DNA of 64,000 nucleotides from Nonomuraea soli (GCF_013761175.1 NZ_JACDUR010000002.1:1-64000), one strand, 5' to 3'. Numbered from the stretch's first letter, positions 25,199 through 33,328 are shown. Made by a program: numbers and translations. The notes: generated from the letters alone by a model not told the origin.

Positions 25199-26029
25199 CT
25201 ACACCAGGCCGGTGGAGAGCGCCACGTGCCGCCATTGATCGAGTTCCCGCTGCACCAGCTCCAGCTTCGCCCGCACCCGCTCGACCGCGTCAGCGCCCAG
25301 CTGCAGCCGCAACGGAGGCTCGGCGACCTCCGTCACGTCGACGACGGCCTTGGCGGCCTTGGCCGGATCCCCTGGCTGACGGCCGTCGTGGTGGGCCAGG
25401 GCCTCGCGCACCGGCCCCGCCCCGGCGGCGTAGTCCGCGATGGACGCCGGTTCGATCCTCACGCTCGAACCGTTGAGGAAGTCGGTGCGAAAGCCGCCGG
25501 GTTCGACGATCGTGACATGGATGCCGAGCGGCGCCAGCTCACCGTGAAGCGCCTCGGAGATGCCCTCGAGCGCGAACTTCGACGCTCCGTACAGGCCCAC
25601 GCCGGGAGCGGTGGCGAAGCCGCCCACGGAGCCGATGTTCACGACATGCCCGGATCGCCGTTCGCGCAGCACCGGCAGGGTGGCGCGCAACGTGTTCAGG
25701 ACCCCGAACACGTTGACGTCGAACAAAGCCCGGGCGGCCTCGTCGGAGATCTCCTCGACGGCGCCCACGAGGCCGTAGCCGGCGTTGTTGACCACGACGT
25801 CGATCCGCCCGAACCGCTCCAGCCCGGCCCGCACCGCGGCCTGCAGTTGCGGCGCCGAGGTCACGTCCGCGCTCACGGCCAGCAGCCCGGCGGGCTCGTG
25901 CGGGTGGGCACGAAGGACCGCTGACGCGTCCCTGGCCGTGGCGATGACGTTGTGCCCCCGGTCCAGGGCCTCGCGGGTGATCTCCGCGCCCAGCCCGCGC
26001 GACGCGCCGGTGACGAACCACACGTTCAT
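25199..26029 (-). CDS. Short-chain dehydrogenase/reductase (SDR)
   Basis: This 276-residue classical SDR has the cofactor motif VTGASRGLGAEI, NNAGYG, the catalytic Ser in VNIGSVGG, and YGASK with Tyr and Lys. After the active site, IVEPGGFRTDFL is typical of the retinol-dehydrogenase-like SDRs annotated as oxidoreductase or short-chain dehydrogenase. The ATG at 26029 follows a GAGGGAAGAG site; a TTG six codons upstream overlaps that site and was rejected. It is a single-gene unit. The substrate is unknown. Confidence 0.9.
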   Translation of the reverse strand: MNVWFVTGASRGLGAEITREALDRGHNVIATARDASAVLRAHPHEPAGLLAVSADVTSAPQLQAAVRAGLERFGRIDVVVNNAGYGLVGAVEEISDEAARALFDVNVFGVLNTLRATLPVLRERRSGHVVNIGSVGGFATAPGVGLYGASKFALEGISEALHGELAPLGIHVTIVEPGGFRTDFLNGSSVRIEPASIADYAAGAGPVREALAHHDGRQPGDPAKAAKAVVDVTEVAEPPLRLQLGADAVERVRAKLELVQRELDQWRHVALSTGLV

Positions 26030-26342
26030 GTTCTCTTCCCTCTTCAAGCGTCCGATGGAGGATCAGGGAGACCGTAGAACCTCGAGCCGGGTCTAGATCA
26101 AGGCCGCATCGGACCGCCGGAGCCCTGATCTCCGACCCCGCCGCGACGGGGGCTCGATCACCGTCCACCGAGGACCGGCCGTCCGCCCCGTCCGCCGACC
26201 GCGCCCGGGAGGTCGTCGAGGAACGGGTGGTACGGCTGAGCAGCGGCGACGTCGAGGTCGACCCTCTCGTGACGCCTGGTGGCACCCGGATCCACCGCGT
26301 CGGCCCCGGGGGCGCCTCCCGCCCGTCCTGAACGAGGCGTCG
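26030..26342. other. Intergenic stretch with a possible gene remnant
   Basis: No complete gene fits. On the plus strand one frame is open from about 26076 to a TGA at 26328-26330 with a GC-rich third position and a plausible protein texture near its end (AREVVEERVVRLSSGDVEVD), but it has no usable start codon near its beginning. It could be the decayed 3' end of a lost gene, or simply chance openness in very GC-rich DNA. I see no promoter or repeat that explains the stretch. Confidence 0.25.
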
Positions 26343-27233
26343 TCAGATGCCGTCGTTCGCGTGCCAGTGGTTCTGCCAGCGGGGATCGATCACGTCGGCG
26401 GACGACTGGTAGCGGATGTCGGTCGACAGCCGGTACAGGCCCCGAGGGTCGACGTTGTCGAGGGACGCGTGGATGATGTGGGCACCGTGCACCATCATGT
26501 CGCCGGCCTCGAAGTCGGCCACGAGCCAGCGCGTGCCGTACTCCTCGGCCAGTCCCGGCAGATCGGCGGTGATCGAGGCAGCCGGGTGGCGGAGCGTGCC
26601 CGCCGCCTCCTCGGCGCGCACCCGGTGGTGGCTGCCCTCCAGGTAGATCAGCGGGCCGCGTTCCAGCGGGCAGTCGCCGAGCGGGATCCAGGACGACAGC
26701 ACCTTGTCCGTGCCCTCACGCAGGTAGACGAGGTCGTAGTGGGCCTGCGTGGCGGTCCCGATGCCCGTTTCGCCCGGCCCGATGTGCCTGATCAGCTTTC
26801 TGCGGTGCAGGTGGAGGTCGTCGCCGCCCAGGAGCCACCGGTAGAAGGCGACGATGCGCGGGTGGCGGCACAGCGCCTCGTACTCAGGGCCCGGCACGAT
26901 CTCACGGAACAACACCCGGCGCATCGCCTCGAGGTCGCGCCCGCCGCCCGCGGCCCTGCCCTCCCGGGGGTCGGTGCCCTGCTCCAGGACGCCGGTCCCG
27001 GCGAGAGCGGTGAAGTAGTAGCGGCGGAACTCCAGGATCGTCTCGCGTTCGAGGAAGCCGGGCAGGAAGAGGTAGCCGTCGCGGGCCAGGCGGTGCCGCA
27101 GGGCGGCGCGGTCGTGGCGTTCGGTCTGGGGGACGGGTTCGAGCCTGCCGAGCCGCCGCGGACCCGGATCGAGCCGGTGGCCGTTGGAGGTCAGGACATC
27201 TGTCGATGACGGACCGGATTCCGTGAGGGTCAT
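26343..27233 (-). CDS. Phytanoyl-CoA dioxygenase (PhyH) family protein
   Basis: This 296-residue Fe(II)/2-oxoglutarate-dependent dioxygenase-like protein has candidate iron ligands in QAHYDLVYL (HxD) and the distal His in VHGAHIIHAS, followed by an Arg for 2-oxoglutarate in LYRLSTDIRYQ. The N-terminal LARDGYLFLPGFLERETI and ERGPLIYLEGSHH are typical of the PhyH family. The substrate cannot be told; relatives act on lipids, natural products or amino acids. It is divergent from an AraC regulator with only 90 bp between them, so that regulator most likely controls it. No strong ribosome site is visible. Confidence 0.85.
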   Translation of the reverse strand: MTLTESGPSSTDVLTSNGHRLDPGPRRLGRLEPVPQTERHDRAALRHRLARDGYLFLPGFLERETILEFRRYYFTALAGTGVLEQGTDPREGRAAGGGRDLEAMRRVLFREIVPGPEYEALCRHPRIVAFYRWLLGGDDLHLHRRKLIRHIGPGETGIGTATQAHYDLVYLREGTDKVLSSWIPLGDCPLERGPLIYLEGSHHRVRAEEAAGTLRHPAASITADLPGLAEEYGTRWLVADFEAGDMMVHGAHIIHASLDNVDPRGLYRLSTDIRYQSSADVIDPRWQNHWHANDGI

Positions 27234-27323
27234 GAACCCATGGTCAGGGGCGTTACCGTCGCTAGGATATGCACGGATTTCGGAGTCGTTTGCAGTTTTG
27301 TCGGGGCCTGGCGGGAGCATCGG

Positions 27324-28181
27324 ATGGCGGAGTCGGTCGCTCACTACCGGACCCCGCCCGAGGGCGTGCGCGCGCTCGGGCTGGCCCTCACCGGGGCCGG
27401 GACGATCCGGGCGCAGAACCGCACGCTCGTACGGCGGACGCTGACCGGCTACGCGGGCGTCCTGGTGACCTCGGGGACAGGACTCCTGACCCTGCACGAC
27501 CGCCACGGGCGCCACCGGATCGAGCCCGGGATGTTCTTCTGGGTGCCGCCGGGCGTCCCCCACACCTACGGCCCTTCCGCAGGCACCTGGGACGAGACCT
27601 GGGTGCTGTTCGAGGGGCCGGGCACGAGCGGCTACGAGGAGCTCGGCTACCTCGGCGGGGGAACGGCGGCGCTCGTGCCGTCCGACCCGGCCGCCGTCGT
27701 CACGACCATGGCCGCCCAGGTCGATCGCGCAGGGCGGGCGGCGTCGCTGCAGGACCACGTCGCCCTCGCAGCGGGGCTGCACGCCCTCATCCACGCCGTC
27801 GGCCCAGGACGAGGTCCGGCCACGGACCGCAGCGCCGCCTCCTCCCTGGGCCGCCGGGCGATCGCGGCGCTGACGGCCGACCTGGAGCGCCCGGTCAGGA
27901 TCGGCCGGCTGGCGCGCCAGCTGGCGGTCTCACGCGACACCCTGATCGAGGCGGTGCGCGGAGTCACGGGCGAGACCCCGATCGGCTACCTCACCCGCTA
28001 CCGCCTGGACCGCGCGAAGGTGATGCTGGCCGACACCGACCTGCCCGTCGGCGGCATCGCCCGCCGGGTCGGCTACGCCGACCACGCCTACTTCACCCGC
28101 GTGTTCACCCAGCGGGTGGGCATGGCCCCGACGGCCTTCCGCGAGCAGGTCTCCCGAGACAGGGGCGACCTGGATCGCTAG
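27324..28181 (+). CDS. AraC-family regulator with cupin sensor domain
   Basis: This 285-residue regulator has an N-terminal AraC-type cupin (GVLVTSGTGLLTLHDR, IEPGMFFWVPPGVPHTYGP) and a C-terminal AraC domain with both helix-turn-helix units (IGRLARQLAVSRDTLIEAVRGVTG; LPVGGIARRVGYADHAYFTRVFTQ). The ATG at 27324 is 6 nt after GGGAG. The divergent PhyH gene shares its promoter region; TAGGATAT at 27263-27270 reads as a -10-like element on either strand. This resembles sugar- or metabolite-responsive regulators that switch on a neighbouring catabolic enzyme (inference). Confidence 0.88.
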   Translation: MAESVAHYRTPPEGVRALGLALTGAGTIRAQNRTLVRRTLTGYAGVLVTSGTGLLTLHDRHGRHRIEPGMFFWVPPGVPHTYGPSAGTWDETWVLFEGPGTSGYEELGYLGGGTAALVPSDPAAVVTTMAAQVDRAGRAASLQDHVALAAGLHALIHAVGPGRGPATDRSAASSLGRRAIAALTADLERPVRIGRLARQLAVSRDTLIEAVRGVTGETPIGYLTRYRLDRAKVMLADTDLPVGGIARRVGYADHAYFTRVFTQRVGMAPTAFREQVSRDRGDLDR

Positions 28182-28196
28182 CCCCAGGCCGCCTGT

Positions 28197-28766
28197 TCAC
28201 CACCCCGTGCCGATCTGGGCGCGCTGCTGGCCGCTGTAGCCGCGGACGCTCTCGCCCGGGAAGAGCCAGAGCGGCGTGAAGTAGTGCATGAAGGTGACGA
28301 TGTCCTGGTGCCCGTCGCCGTCCCAGTCGGCGATCCCGGTGAAGTTGTACAGGGCCCAGTCGGCGCCGATCTGGTAGCGGCCCTGGGTGCTGTAGGCGCG
28401 GGTGCTTTCGCCGGGGTAGAGCCACAGCCGGCCGTGGGCGTCGCGGGCCACGATGTCCTGGTGCCCGTCCGCGTCCCAGTCGCCGAGCCCGGCGAAGGCG
28501 TAGCCGTTCCAGCCGTTGCCGATCTGGTAGCGGCCCTGGGTGCTGTAGGTGCGGGTGCTTTCGCCGGGGTAGAGCCACAGCCGGCCGTGGGCGTCGCGGG
28601 CCACGATGTCCTGGTGCCCGTCGCCGTCCCAGTCGGTGATGCCGGCGAAGTCGTACCCGGACGGCGTCGCCGCGCGCGCCGCCGATGTCGATGTCACGAT
28701 CGCCGCGGCGGCCGTGACGATCACCGTGGCGGCCGCTGCCGCACGCCGAACCGATGCCATCCGCAT
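28197..28766 (-). CDS. Secreted FG-GAP/VCBS-repeat protein
   Basis: This 189-residue exported protein has a signal peptide of about 34 residues (ending SAARAA) followed by three tandem repeats of 51 residues. Each contains a calcium-binding-like DWDGDGHQDIV (the second DWDADGHQDIV) and a WLYPGES turn. The repeats are typical of FG-GAP/integrin-like beta-propeller blades, but three blades are too few for a closed propeller. It may therefore oligomerise, or be a fragment of larger family proteins with six or seven blades. GGAG lies 5 nt before the ATG. A role at the cell surface is inferred. Confidence 0.8.
   Translation of the reverse strand: MRMASVRRAAAAATVIVTAAAAIVTSTSAARAATPSGYDFAGITDWDGDGHQDIVARDAHGRLWLYPGESTRTYSTQGRYQIGNGWNGYAFAGLGDWDADGHQDIVARDAHGRLWLYPGESTRAYSTQGRYQIGADWALYNFTGIADWDGDGHQDIVTFMHYFTPLWLFPGESVRGYSGQQRAQIGTGW
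28299..28660 (-). repeat. 153-bp tandem repeats inside the FG-GAP gene
   Basis: The motif GATGTCCTGGTGCCCGTC recurs at 28299, 28452 and 28605, exactly 153 bp apart (51 codons). The two copies furthest right are nearly identical at DNA level, pointing to recent duplication or gene conversion within the gene. Confidence 0.85.
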
Positions 28767-28977
28767 GACCACTCCAACGGCGAGAGAATCCGGAACCGCT
28801 ACCGTTCTGACGCGCGGGACCGCCGCCGGGTTCGCGGCAAGCTTTACCGGCCGTCTGTCGCGCACCGGCCACCGAACTGTTAACTTTATTTCCTAAAGGA
28901 CGATGGCCGAGGCTGCTCCATCGCGGCCTTCCCAGCGCACGAGCCATCCCCTTGAGAGACTCGGAAGGGAAACGGCC

Positions 28978-29373
28978 ATGCGACTGCGCAAAGCAGCATG
29001 GTGCGGCCTGTCGGTCGAGACGCGCATGCGCGACCATGTCTCGATCATCAGCCTCAGCGGAGCCCTGCACGCATCGTCCGCCACCACCCTGGGCGCGGTG
29101 TTCGCCGCGGCCCTGGCGCGCGTTCCGCCGCTGGTCGTCGTGGACACCAGAGCGGTCGATGTGATCGACGCCGACGGCCGGGCCCTGCTGGCCGCGGCCC
29201 ACCGGCACGCGTGCGCCAGTGGCGGGCATCTGATCAAGGTGGCCGCGGACCCAGGTCCCGACGACGGCCTCGAGGTCAGGCCGACGATCCAGGCGGCGGT
29301 GGCGGCCCTGATCGCGATGAGCCGTACCGTGCTGAGCGCGCCGATGACCGCCCCCACAGCCGGCTCGGTGTGA
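28978..29373 (+). CDS. STAS-domain protein (anti-sigma-factor antagonist-like)
   Basis: This 131-residue cytoplasmic protein has a STAS fold: VSIISLSGALHASSATTLGAVF, PPLVVVDTRAVDVIDADGRALLAAA, then SGGHLIKVAADP. The usual phosphorylatable Ser/Thr of SpoIIAA-type antagonists (normally DSTG or DSSG) is replaced by IDADG, so if it works in a partner switch it is not regulated by phosphorylation at that site. GGAAGGGA precedes the ATG. The stretch before it (28860-28900) is AT-rich (GTTAACTTTATTT) and probably holds the promoter. A second STAS gene lies at 35638. Confidence 0.75.
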   Translation: MRLRKAAWCGLSVETRMRDHVSIISLSGALHASSATTLGAVFAAALARVPPLVVVDTRAVDVIDADGRALLAAAHRHACASGGHLIKVAADPGPDDGLEVRPTIQAAVAALIAMSRTVLSAPMTAPTAGSV

Positions 29374-29400
29374 GCGGGCCGGTCAACCACAGGACGTGGC

Positions 29401-29448
29401 CGCCGCCGTTGAGAGGCGGGCCGATCAACGCCGCCGTTGAGAGGTGGG
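29401..29448. repeat. Tandem 20-bp repeat forming two hairpins between convergent genes
   Basis: CGCCGCCGTTGAGAGGCGGG (29401-29420) is repeated at 29429-29448 with one mismatch. Each copy folds into a 5-bp stem (CCGCC with GGCGG or GGTGG) around the same 7-nt loop GTTGAGA. Lying between the STAS and MerR stops, the pair may act as a double bidirectional terminator. Confidence 0.5.
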
Positions 29449-29474
29449 GGCGCGGGCGACCCTGATCGTCGACC

Positions 29475-30317
29475 TCAGCGGGCCGCCATGACCAGGTCGA
29501 GGGTCTGGGACAGCGTGGTGACGTGGACGACGCCCGCGGGCAGGTGCGTTCCCGTCCAGCCGGGACCTGCGGCGAGCACCGTGGCGGCGGCCGTACGGGC
29601 CGTGCGCAGCGCCGCGGGGGAGACGGTGGCCCGCGTCTGGGACCACAGCACCACGGCTTTCGGCCTCGCGCGGCCGGCCGCGTCGGCGAGTGCCTGACCG
29701 GGGACGTCGGCGCCGAGCATGACGGCGGGTAGCCCTCGCTCGGCCAGGGCGGCGTTGAGCGCTTCCAGCGGCAGCGCATGATGTTCGCCCGCCGTACAGG
29801 CCAGCATCGCGACCGGCGGGCCCGCGGCGGGGGTAACCGACTGGTGCAGGCCGGTGGTGACGGCCCACGACAGCAGGTGCTCGACGTCGATGCAGTCACC
29901 CTCGGCGCAGACTCGATGCAGCGCGGGGACGCACAGGTGTTCCCAGGTGTCGATCACCCCGTGGGCCGCCAGCGCGCCGGAGATCAACGTGATCATGGTG
30001 TGGCCGTCGAGCCGGTGGGCGGCCTCGGCGAGCCGGGCGACGAGCCGGCCGTCCAGGCTGACATCGCCGGGGCGCCGCCCCTGAGCGGTGCGGGCGGCGG
30101 CCGCGGGCGGACTGCCCTGGGCGATGAGCCGCCGCATGATGATCAAGGCGGCGATGTCGGACTCGGTGTAGCGGCGGTGCCTGCCGCGCTGGTGGTCGCT
30201 CGGGCCCACGCCGTAGCGGTTGTTCCAGCTGCGCAGCGTGGAGACGGGCAGACCCAGCCGGCGCGCCACCACCCCGGCGGCGAAGGTCGGCTCGGCCGGA
30301 CGGACATCCTGTGTCAC
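29475..30317 (-). CDS. MerR-family regulator with B12-binding-type domain
   Basis: This 280-residue regulator has an N-terminal MerR helix-turn-helix (VVARRLGLPVSTLRSWNNRYG, GRHRRYTESDIAAL). A helical and Rossmann-like C-terminal half follows with the cobalamin-domain pattern (DTWEHLCVPALHRV, DVEHLLSWAV, then TAGEHHALPLEALNAALAERG). The E-H-H segment sits where CarH/LitR proteins keep their cobalamin-ligand His. The Gly that normally follows is a Pro, as I recall for many actinobacterial members. CarH-type proteins sense light through B12 and repress carotenoid genes, but no crt gene is nearby. The GTG start at 30317 is preceded by an inverted repeat typical of MerR control. Confidence 0.8.
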   Translation of the reverse strand: MTQDVRPAEPTFAAGVVARRLGLPVSTLRSWNNRYGVGPSDHQRGRHRRYTESDIAALIIMRRLIAQGSPPAAAARTAQGRRPGDVSLDGRLVARLAEAAHRLDGHTMITLISGALAAHGVIDTWEHLCVPALHRVCAEGDCIDVEHLLSWAVTTGLHQSVTPAAGPPVAMLACTAGEHHALPLEALNAALAERGLPAVMLGADVPGQALADAAGRARPKAVVLWSQTRATVSPAALRTARTAAATVLAAGPGWTGTHLPAGVVHVTTLSQTLDLVMAAR

Positions 30318-30327
30318 CCGCCTATCG

Positions 30328-30349
30328 TGACACCGAACACGGTGTGTCA
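30328..30349 (-). promoter_or_regulatory. Probable autoregulatory operator/promoter of the MerR gene
   Basis: ACACCG (30330-30335) and CGGTGT (30340-30345) form 6-bp arms around AACA. On the minus strand CTGACA, an 18-nt spacer holding this dyad, and GATAGG look like a stretched -35/-10 pair. This is the architecture MerR proteins act on. It lies 11-30 bp before the GTG. Confidence 0.45.
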
Positions 30350-30408
30350 GGCGCCTGGACGATGCGCCCGCTCGAACAGCGCATCGTCCAGGCCGGGCCG
30401 GCGAGGCC

Positions 30409-30873
30409 TCAGCTCTGGTGGGGGCCGTTGACCTCGCCCCGCCAGGCACCGGTCTCGCCGCCGCGCTTCTCGATGAACACCCCGAAGCGCCGCAGGTCTG
30501 CCTTGACGCGGTGGCCCAGCAGGCCGACGGCGTCGGCGACGTTCTCGGCCACGCCTTCGGGGTCGGTGTCCATCTGCAGGGTGACCCGCGTGTGGTTCTG
30601 GTCGAGCCGGTGGAAGGTGACCACCCCGGCGTGCCGGGGGCCGTCGACCGATTCCCAGGCCACCCGCTCGTCGGGGTGCTGCTCGGTGATGCGGGCGTCG
30701 AACTCGCGATGGACGCCGCCGACCTTGATCTTCCAGTGGGTCATGGTGTCGCCCTGCTGGGTGATGGACTCCACGCCCTCCATGAACTCGGGGAAGGTCT
30801 CGAACTGGGTCCACTGGTCGTAGGCGGTACGGACGGGGACGGCTACGTCGATGGATTCGGTGATGGAGCTCAT
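30409..30873 (-). CDS. SRPBCC-family (polyketide cyclase/dehydrase-like) protein
   Basis: This 154-residue single-domain START/SRPBCC protein shows the family pattern SITESIDVAVPVRTAYDQWTQFETFPEFMEGV, HWKIKVGGVHREFDARITEQHPDERVAW and WESVDGPRHAGVVTFHRL. These actinobacterial proteins bind hydrophobic ligands in a helix-grip pocket, but most have no known function and many sit near stress genes. GAGAGGA lies about 9 nt before the ATG. It is single-gene and divergent from the histidine kinase. Confidence 0.85.
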   Translation of the reverse strand: MSSITESIDVAVPVRTAYDQWTQFETFPEFMEGVESITQQGDTMTHWKIKVGGVHREFDARITEQHPDERVAWESVDGPRHAGVVTFHRLDQNHTRVTLQMDTDPEGVAENVADAVGLLGHRVKADLRRFGVFIEKRGGETGAWRGEVNGPHQS

Positions 30874-31186
30874 GCGGGGTGGTCCTCTCTCGTCGTGCCG
30901 GGCTCCTGGCCCGGGAGCGGTGTCATGACTGACGCCTGCCCTCACCCATGGAGCTAAACGACGCACAAACGACGCAGCGAGCCCACCCAGCCGGCTGATT
31001 GGCCACGCCCACACCTCGCGGCCCGTCGCCGTGTCGATGCTCGGGCATCGATCGACTTCGGCGTACGGTGCGTAGTGGAGGGCGTGGAGGGCGCCGGCTC
31101 CACCCGACCCTGTCGACAGGGCGTTCCGTTCTCGATCGCCGTGGCGCACCCCCAAGGGCGCGGACGGAGAACGAGAAGGGACGTCA
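30874..31186. promoter_or_regulatory. Divergent control region between the SRPBCC and histidine-kinase genes
   Basis: This 313-bp gene-free gap holds three signals. AAACGACGCA is directly repeated near 30957-30979; a 7-bp stem with TCGG loop lies at 31034-31051 (TCGATGC/GCATCGA); and a perfect 14-bp palindrome CCCTGTCGACAGGG spans 31108-31121. The palindrome, about 65 bp before the kinase start, is the best operator candidate. No clear -10/-35 pair was found for either direction. Confidence 0.4.
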
Positions 31187-32431
31187 TTGGACGAGATCGA
31201 CTTCGGTGCGGCGTTCGAGGCCGCACCGATCGCCCTGGCGCTGTTGTCGCCCGATCTGATCTTCATCGCGGTGAACCAGGCCTACGAGCGGCTGGTCGGC
31301 CGGTCGCGTGCGGACGTCGTCGGCCGCGATGTCTTCGACGTCTTCCCCGGCGGCCCGGCGACGACGGAGGCCGCGGTGTTGCGGGCCTCGCTGGAGCGCG
31401 TGCTGGCCGACGCCGAGACCGACGTCATGCCGCTGCTCCGCTACGACGTGGAGAGCGTCGGCGGGAGCGCACCCGAGGAACGGTACTGGAGCATCACCAA
31501 CGCCCCGCTGCTGGACTCCCACGGCGACGTCTGCGGAGTGGTCAACCTGCCGCAGGAGGTGACCGGTTTCGTCCGGCGCGTGCGTGAGGCCGGGCACACG
31601 CTGTCGGCCGGCGCCGGCCTGTCGCGCCTGGCGGCGGTGGAGGCCCATCTCTACGCCCAGACGGGCCAGCTCCAGGACATCAACCGGCGGCTACGACGGG
31701 CGCAGGACCGGGCGCAGCGGGCCACCCAGAAGTTGAACCAGGTCGTCCAGCAGCATCGGGAGGCGGTCGCCGACACCTCCCACGACCTGCGTGGCCCGAT
31801 CGCCGGCCTGCAGCTGCGGTTGCAGGACGCGCTGGCCGACCCCGACGTGGACGCCCGCCAGATCCTGCTCGCCGCGTTGCGCGACGCCGAACGGCTGGGC
31901 GACATCGTCGGGGACCTGCTGGAGCTGGCCCGGCTGGAAGCCGGTGCGCCCCAGGGGGTGGAGGCCGTCGATCTCGCGATCCTGGTCGGGAAGGAGCTGT
32001 TGCATCGCCCCGCCCGCGTCAAGTTCGTCACCCGGCTGGAATCGGGCGTGAAGGTGGCGGGGTCACCGGTCCGGCTGACCCGGCTGGTGGGCAACCTGCT
32101 GGCCAACGCGATCCGTCACGCCCGTTCACGCGTGGAGGTGACCGTCGGCGTCGACGGCCGCGACGCCGTCCTGGAGGTGGCGGACGACGGGCCCGGCATC
32201 CCGGCGGCCGACCGGGAGGCGGTGTTCCAGCGATTCTTCCGGCGGTCGGACGCCATGCGAGCCGATCCGGCAGGCAGCGGCCTCGGCCTGCCGATCGCCC
32301 GGCAGATCGCCCAGTCGCACGGCGGCACGCTGGAGATCGCCGACCCTGACGGCGCCGCGGCCTCCGCGCCCGACGCGCCGGGTGGAGCCCACCTGGTGCT
32401 GCGCCTGCCCCTGCTGCCGTCCTCGCGATAG
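31187..32431 (+). CDS. PAS-domain sensor histidine kinase
   Basis: This 414-residue kinase appears soluble: no signal or membrane helix is present. A PAS domain (about 5-125, AFEAAPIALALLSPDLIFIAVN) is followed by a coiled-coil-like linker (QLQDINRRLRRAQDRAQRA), a HisKA domain with His199 in DTSHDLRGP, and an ATPase domain with N-box NLLANAIRH, G1 DDGPGIP and G2 GSGLGLPIA. It starts with TTG 5 nt after GAAGGGA. No response regulator is adjacent, so it is an orphan kinase; the downstream GAF-ANTAR protein is a plausible partner, since ANTAR proteins can be the output of such kinases (inference). Confidence 0.88.
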   Translation: MDEIDFGAAFEAAPIALALLSPDLIFIAVNQAYERLVGRSRADVVGRDVFDVFPGGPATTEAAVLRASLERVLADAETDVMPLLRYDVESVGGSAPEERYWSITNAPLLDSHGDVCGVVNLPQEVTGFVRRVREAGHTLSAGAGLSRLAAVEAHLYAQTGQLQDINRRLRRAQDRAQRATQKLNQVVQQHREAVADTSHDLRGPIAGLQLRLQDALADPDVDARQILLAALRDAERLGDIVGDLLELARLEAGAPQGVEAVDLAILVGKELLHRPARVKFVTRLESGVKVAGSPVRLTRLVGNLLANAIRHARSRVEVTVGVDGRDAVLEVADDGPGIPAADREAVFQRFFRRSDAMRADPAGSGLGLPIARQIAQSHGGTLEIADPDGAAASAPDAPGGAHLVLRLPLLPSSR

Positions 32432-32496
32432 AGGGCGATAACGAGACACGAAGACGGGCAGGGAACCGGGGCCTCGCGCAGGAAGGAGACGGCACC

Positions 32497-33300
32497 ATGG
32501 GAGAGACCCACACCCCGGCCGGGCACCACGACCTTCACCTCGACGACGGAACTCGCCGGGACGGCGCTCGGCGCGGCCGGCCGTCGTCCGCCTACACCGG
32601 CCCGGAGACGGACCCCGGCGAGCTGGCCGTCAAGCTGAGCGAGCTGGCCCGCACCCTGCAGGAGGAGCCGACCCTCGAACTCACGTTGCAGGCGATCGTC
32701 GAGTCGGCGGTGCAGACGGTGCCGGGCGCGCAGTACGCGGGACTGACCGTGGTGCGCAAACGCCGCGCGGTGGCCACCCCGGCCGCCACCGACGAGCTGG
32801 TGCGCCTGGTGGACCGGGCGCAGTACGCGACCGGTCAGGGGCCGTGCCTGGACTCCGTCTACACCCAGCAGACCGTACGGCTGGCCGACATGCGGAAGGA
32901 GACACGCTGGCCGCGTTTCACCCGGCACGCGAACGCCCTGGGCATCGTCAGCATGCTGTCGTTCCAGCTGTACGTGCAGCGCGACACCCTCGGCGCCCTC
33001 AACCTGTACTCCCATCGGGCCGATGCCTTCACCGATGAGTCCGAGCAGGTGGGACTGCTGTTCGCCGCCCACGCCGCGGTGGCGATGGCGGGCGCCCAGC
33101 AGCTGGCCAACCTGTCAGGGGCCGTCGCCATGCGCGATGTGATCGGCCAGGCCAAGGGCATCCTGATGGAGCGTTTCCGGCTGACCTCCGAGCAGGCGTT
33201 CGTCCTGCTGGTGCGGGTCAGCAAGGAGACCAATACCAAGCTCGCCGACATCGCCCGGCATCTGGCCGACACCGGAGAGCTGCGCACCCGGGAACGGTGA
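32497..33300 (+). CDS. GAF-ANTAR transcription antitermination regulator
   Basis: This 267-residue protein has a basic N-terminal tail, a GAF domain (about 45-195: SELARTLQEEPTLELTLQAIVE to LFAAHAAVAMAG) and a C-terminal ANTAR RNA-binding domain (AMRDVIGQAKGILMERFRLTSEQAFVLLVRVS). ANTAR proteins bind double-hairpin RNA to prevent termination. GGAAGGAGA precedes the ATG. It lies 65 bp after the histidine-kinase gene in the same direction, so the two probably form a signalling pair. Its RNA targets cannot be identified here. Confidence 0.9.
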   Translation: MGETHTPAGHHDLHLDDGTRRDGARRGRPSSAYTGPETDPGELAVKLSELARTLQEEPTLELTLQAIVESAVQTVPGAQYAGLTVVRKRRAVATPAATDELVRLVDRAQYATGQGPCLDSVYTQQTVRLADMRKETRWPRFTRHANALGIVSMLSFQLYVQRDTLGALNLYSHRADAFTDESEQVGLLFAAHAAVAMAGAQQLANLSGAVAMRDVIGQAKGILMERFRLTSEQAFVLLVRVSKETNTKLADIARHLADTGELRTRER

Positions 33301-33328
33301 GCGGCGTCGCCGGTCGAGGGCCAGGGTG

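Noticed and set aside
28299..28660. CRISPR-like regular repeats
   Set aside because: The 153-bp period encodes FG-GAP blades in one frame; the spacers are as similar as the repeats.
29401..29448. ANTAR antitermination target RNA
   Set aside because: ANTAR sites are two hairpins with hexaloops having A at position 1 and G at position 4. These loops are 7 nt (GTTGAGA) and lie between convergent stop codons, so I keep them only as possible terminators.
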